Positions 60,895 through 64,000 of a DNA stretch of 64,000 nucleotides are shown here, piece after piece. Numbering within the stretch: the first letter of the stretch is position 1; each line of letters begins with the position of its first letter. The notes beneath the pieces are model-generated. The model was not told the origin of the DNA. It ran no database searches and saw only the letters and a program-made list of their open reading frames with translations. Made by a program: the position numbers and the translations under genes. The stretch lies in contig JAILHI010000039.1 of assembly GCA_024695865.1 (NCBI GenBank), positions 1 through 64,000 of the forward strand, read 5' to 3'. The DNA comes from Candidatus Gastranaerophilales bacterium (GTDB lineage: Bacteria; Cyanobacteriota; Vampirovibrionia; Gastranaerophilales; Gastranaerophilaceae).

Positions 60895-62664
60895 ATGGCT
60901 CGTATAAAAAAATTATCCAAAAATTTAATTAACCAAATTGCAGCGGGAGAAGTAATCGAAAGACCGTGCTCTGTTGTCAAAGAACTTGTTGAAAATTCTA
61001 TTGACGCAGGAAGTACACGCATTGAAATATCTGTTTCAAACGAGTGCAGAAATATCAGAATAGCCGATAACGGCTGCGGTATATATCCCGACGATGTTTA
61101 TACCGCCTTTGAAAAACACGCTACAAGTAAAATCAGTGATGAAAAAGATTTGTGGGATATTCATACTCTCGGGTTCCGAGGTGAAGCGCTTGCAAGTATA
61201 TGTTCGATTGCAAAGATTATCTGCACCACAAAGACAAAAGATTATGATTACGGTGTCAGAGTAACCGCAGAAAATTCCGTTGTAACAAAAACAGAAACGG
61301 GCTGCGCTTTGGGTACCGTAATGGAGGTTGAAAATATTTTTTACAACCAGCCTGCAAGATTAAAATTTTTAAAGGCGGAAAGAACCGAGTTTTCTTATAT
61401 TCAGGAGGTTGTAACTCAGGCAGTATTTGCAAATCCCGAAATATCATTTACTTTGATACATAACGGCGAGGAAGTTCTTAAAACTATCGGAAGTGCGAGC
61501 CTCTTGCAAAAAATTACCGACATTTATTCTACCGATATTGCCAAAGAACTGAAAGAACTTGATAAAACGGATAAAATGTCTGGTATGCGTATAACGGGTT
61601 ATGTTTCAACGCCTGATTATACAAGGTCAAGCAAAAAGGCTGTAAGAATTTATGTAAATTCAAGACCAGTTAAATGTCCTGTTGTTTTAAAGGCAATCGA
61701 TATGGCGTACAAAAATATGCTGCCAAAGGGCAAATATCCTTTTGTGATTCTGAAAATTGACATTAATCCGCACGATATTGATGTTAACGCTCACCCCACC
61801 AAAAAAGAAATCAGATGGCGTGACCCTAATTTAGTTTTCAATTTTGTTATTTCGGCGATTGATAAAGCACTTACCTCGTCTAATTACAGCCCGCAAAATT
61901 ATTTCTTAAAAAGTGAACCTTCTTTTTCTTTTAAAAAAGAAGAAACCGATGATGCTTATTATATAAGTGAAAAGACCGAGAATACCATTGTAACGCCGAT
62001 AGTTCGTGAAGAAACTTTATTTGAAAATAAACCTCTTGCATATCAGGAAACGGAACAGCCGTCTTTGATTCCGACGGTTTTTCAGACGGAAACCGCATCG
62101 GATAATGAATTTACCATTATCGGACAACTTAAAAATACATATATTCTTATTGAAACAAAGGACGGTCTGGAAATCGTTGACCAGCATATCGCTGATGAAA
62201 GATATCTTTTTGAAAAACTCAAAAATCAAAAAGAAACGGCATCTCAGTTATTGCTTTTAAGCGATGTAATTGATTTGGAGCCGGAGGAAGTAGAACTTCT
62301 AATGTCTGCAAAAAATCATTTGAATAAATTCGGATATGAAATTGAAAAAATTTCTTCATCTCAAATAAAATTTATAAGAGTCCCGCAGTTGTTATCAAGA
62401 GTAAAACCGCAGGAAATTGCGTCAGAACTGATACATAATATTAACGGTTCACTTGACGGGGCGGAAGAAAAAATTCTTGTAACAACATCTTGTAAAGCGG
62501 CGGTTAAGGCGGGAGAAAAACTTTCTGTCTGGCAGGCGGAAGAATTAATCAAACGCTGGAAATCAACCAAAAACCCCGAAGTCTGTCCTCATGGCAGACC
62601 TATCAGCCATTTTATTTCAATTGATGAAATTGCTAAATTTTTTGACAGACAAAATAAAAAATAA
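60895..62664 (+). CDS. mutL: DNA mismatch repair protein MutL, endonuclease type
   Basis: This 589-residue protein couples MutS to strand removal. The N-terminal GHKL ATPase has AAGEVIERPCSVVKELVENS, DNGCGI, and TLGFRGEALASI. The C-terminal domain carries the metal-binding endonuclease motif DQHIADERYLFE, SCKAAVKAGE and CPHGRPISH, so this MutL nicks DNA, as expected where MutH is absent. The linker (about 340-400) is disordered. No ribosome site is evident before the ATG. Confidence 0.95.
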   Translation: MARIKKLSKNLINQIAAGEVIERPCSVVKELVENSIDAGSTRIEISVSNECRNIRIADNGCGIYPDDVYTAFEKHATSKISDEKDLWDIHTLGFRGEALASICSIAKIICTTKTKDYDYGVRVTAENSVVTKTETGCALGTVMEVENIFYNQPARLKFLKAERTEFSYIQEVVTQAVFANPEISFTLIHNGEEVLKTIGSASLLQKITDIYSTDIAKELKELDKTDKMSGMRITGYVSTPDYTRSSKKAVRIYVNSRPVKCPVVLKAIDMAYKNMLPKGKYPFVILKIDINPHDIDVNAHPTKKEIRWRDPNLVFNFVISAIDKALTSSNYSPQNYFLKSEPSFSFKKEETDDAYYISEKTENTIVTPIVREETLFENKPLAYQETEQPSLIPTVFQTETASDNEFTIIGQLKNTYILIETKDGLEIVDQHIADERYLFEKLKNQKETASQLLLLSDVIDLEPEEVELLMSAKNHLNKFGYEIEKISSSQIKFIRVPQLLSRVKPQEIASELIHNINGSLDGAEEKILVTTSCKAAVKAGEKLSVWQAEELIKRWKSTKNPEVCPHGRPISHFISIDEIAKFFDRQNKK

Positions 62665-62698
62665 ACAAATTTGAAAAAATATGCTACTATAAAGACAA

Positions 62699-63430
62699 AT
62701 GATTAAATTTGTCGGTCAATGTGTTATAAATTTGATTACTGCCGTAAAATATATGTTTGACGGCAGAGTGAAATTTTCATCCGTTATAACAAATGCCGCA
62801 TCGATAGGTTATGATTCCCTGCCGATAGCGCTTGCCATAGTTTTTATTGCCTCTGTTGTTATTTCTCTGCAAATTTCAAAACAGTTTTTGATGTCAGGCG
62901 GAGAAAGTTATGTCGGCGGTTTTATGGCGGTTGCTTTAATCCGAGAACTTGCCCCCGGTTTTGCGGCGCTTGCGATTTCTGCAAGAGCGGGTACCGCAAT
63001 AAGTGCGGAAATAGCCAATATGAAAGTTACTTCTCAGGTTGATGCAATGAAAACCTTAAAGGTTAATCCCGTCGGATATTATTTTGCTCCGAGAATACTT
63101 GCGGCATCAATTACTATTCCCGCTATTGTTGTTTTGTCGGAACTGTTCGGAATTATCGGCGGTATGGCTGTGTCATATCTGACAATCGGACTTCACCCCG
63201 CAAGATATATGACATCGGTTTGGCTTTTATTAAATTTAAAAGATATATATATAAGCATTTTAAAGGGCTTTATTTTCGGTGTAATTATAACAACCGTCTG
63301 TGCAACGCAGGGTTATAACACCGAGGGCGGTGCCAAAAACGTCGGTATTGCAACAACCGAAGCCGCAATAAAATCGACTGTATTTTTACTTACAGCCGAT
63401 TTGATAATTGCTTTATTATTTTATTTTTAA
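62699..63430 (+). CDS. mlaE: MlaE-family lipid ABC transporter permease
   Basis: This 243-residue membrane protein has five to six helices and the MlaE signature LIRELAPGFAALAISARAG with TSQVDAMKTLKVNP. With an ATPase and an MCE protein it moves phospholipid between membranes. Those partner genes are not in the window; in cyanobacteria and plastids they also lie apart. The stop abuts the convergent pilT stop. Confidence 0.93.
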   Translation: MIKFVGQCVINLITAVKYMFDGRVKFSSVITNAASIGYDSLPIALAIVFIASVVISLQISKQFLMSGGESYVGGFMAVALIRELAPGFAALAISARAGTAISAEIANMKVTSQVDAMKTLKVNPVGYYFAPRILAASITIPAIVVLSELFGIIGGMAVSYLTIGLHPARYMTSVWLLLNLKDIYISILKGFIFGVIITTVCATQGYNTEGGAKNVGIATTEAAIKSTVFLLTADLIIALLFYF

Positions 63431-64000
63431 CTATCTTGCGATGTTTGCAAGACGTTTAAATTCATCAGGTCTCTGGCTCTTTTGCAAAGCATCTTCCATT
63501 GTAACTTTACCTGCTTTGTAAAGGTCTTTAAGAGCAATTTCCAGAGTCTGCATACCGTATTGACCGCCTGTCTGAATTGCGGAATAAATCTGCGCCGTTT
63601 TACCTTCACGAATAAGGTTGGAAATAGCGGAGTTAACAATCATAATTTCCTGAGCCATAACACGACCGCTCTTTGTTCCGTCTTCGTTCAGTTTTGTGAG
63701 CAGTGTTTGTGAAAATACGGCAACAAGTGAACTTGAAAGTTGGATTTTAACCTGTTGCTGCTGTGCTTCGGGGAAGACGTCGATGATACGGTCAACCGTT
63801 TGAGAAGCCGACGAGGTGTGCAAAGTACCCATTACCAAGTGACCTGTTTCTGCTGCTGTCATTGCGAGCTGAATTGTTTCCAGGTCACGCATTTCGCCGA
63901 CGAGTATGATATCAGGGTCTTCACGAAGTGCTGAACGCAGGGCATTTGCAAATGAACGGGTATCTTGTCCCAACTCACGCTGGTGGACTATACTTTTTTT
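63431..64000 (-). CDS. pilT: Type IV pilus retraction ATPase PilT (5' part beyond window)
   Basis: The last 189 codons are present and the frame is open to the window edge (VHQRELGQDT at its start here). Seen are the Asp box REDPDIILVGEMRD, the AAETGHLVMGTLHT His box and the C-terminal arginine-rich NLIREGKTAQ typical of PilT and not PilB. It powers pilus retraction and twitching. The Walker A motif would be upstream, outside the window. Confidence 0.93.
   Translation of the reverse strand, partial: KKSIVHQRELGQDTRSFANALRSALREDPDIILVGEMRDLETIQLAMTAAETGHLVMGTLHTSSASQTVDRIIDVFPEAQQQQVKIQLSSSLVAVFSQTLLTKLNEDGTKSGRVMAQEIMIVNSAISNLIREGKTAQIYSAIQTGGQYGMQTLEIALKDLYKAGKVTMEDALQKSQRPDEFKRLANIAR

Overview
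The window looks like a chromosomal segment of a low-GC, fermentative, diderm bacterium. I see a Kdo transferase (LPS), two AsmA-like envelope proteins, an Mla-type lipid permease, a type IV pilus retraction ATPase, bifunctional AdhE, a ClpC with a UVR motif, a threonyl-tRNA synthetase without a TGS domain and an S-layer-homology surface protein. Diderm envelope genes together with cyanobacterium-like features and ethanol fermentation best fit the non-photosynthetic sister group of Cyanobacteria (Melainabacteria/Vampirovibrionia, probably Gastranaerophilales of the gut). This is inference from gene content; no rRNA or tRNA gene was found to test it.

Layout. 1-1.6 kb: repeat-rich DNA and an A+T-rich kelch-type membrane protein. 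1.6-4.3 kb: adhE. 4.4-10.3 kb: a J-domain gene, then an eight-gene operon joining a YbjN/YjfI-like protein, PspA, a DUF4178 protein, a DUF350 membrane protein, two unknown membrane proteins, a membrane-fused aminopropyltransferase and SpeD. 10.3-16.9 kb (minus): a complex I operon holding only membrane-arm genes in the order A-H-J-K-L-M-N; several subunits have lost residues normally essential for quinone chemistry or proton transfer. 17-22.8 kb: TPR protein, palindromic repeats, two AsmA-like proteins. 22.9-30.7 kb: radical SAM, cyclophilin, acyl-CoA synthetase, SDR, YraN, MnmA and two hypothetical proteins. 30.8-42.6 kb: clpC, trkA-trkH, aroA, TPR protein, secA, waaA. 42.6-46.7 kb: repeat cluster, HNH-like protein, rubredoxin plus diguanylate cyclase, membrane protein. 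46.7-52.3 kb: mutS, GT39-like protein, rimO. 52.3-55 kb (minus): secreted low-complexity protein and a probable inactive HerA-like ATPase with a UvrD-type Tudor tail. 55-64 kb: thrS, secreted protein, hpf, small proteins, SLH protein, mutL, mlaE and a partial pilT.

Two systems stand out. The PspA/DUF350/DUF4178/polyamine operon has its own sigma70-like promoter and translationally coupled genes, and suggests polyamine made at the membrane for envelope-stress control. The residual complex I keeps canonical gene order but lacks every hydrophilic subunit and many conserved charged residues, suggesting a repurposed or decaying ion-translocating membrane complex. Smaller items of interest are a hairpin covering the ribosome-binding site of the large AsmA-like gene, a modular palindromic repeat family, and four tail-to-tail gene pairs that abut or overlap.
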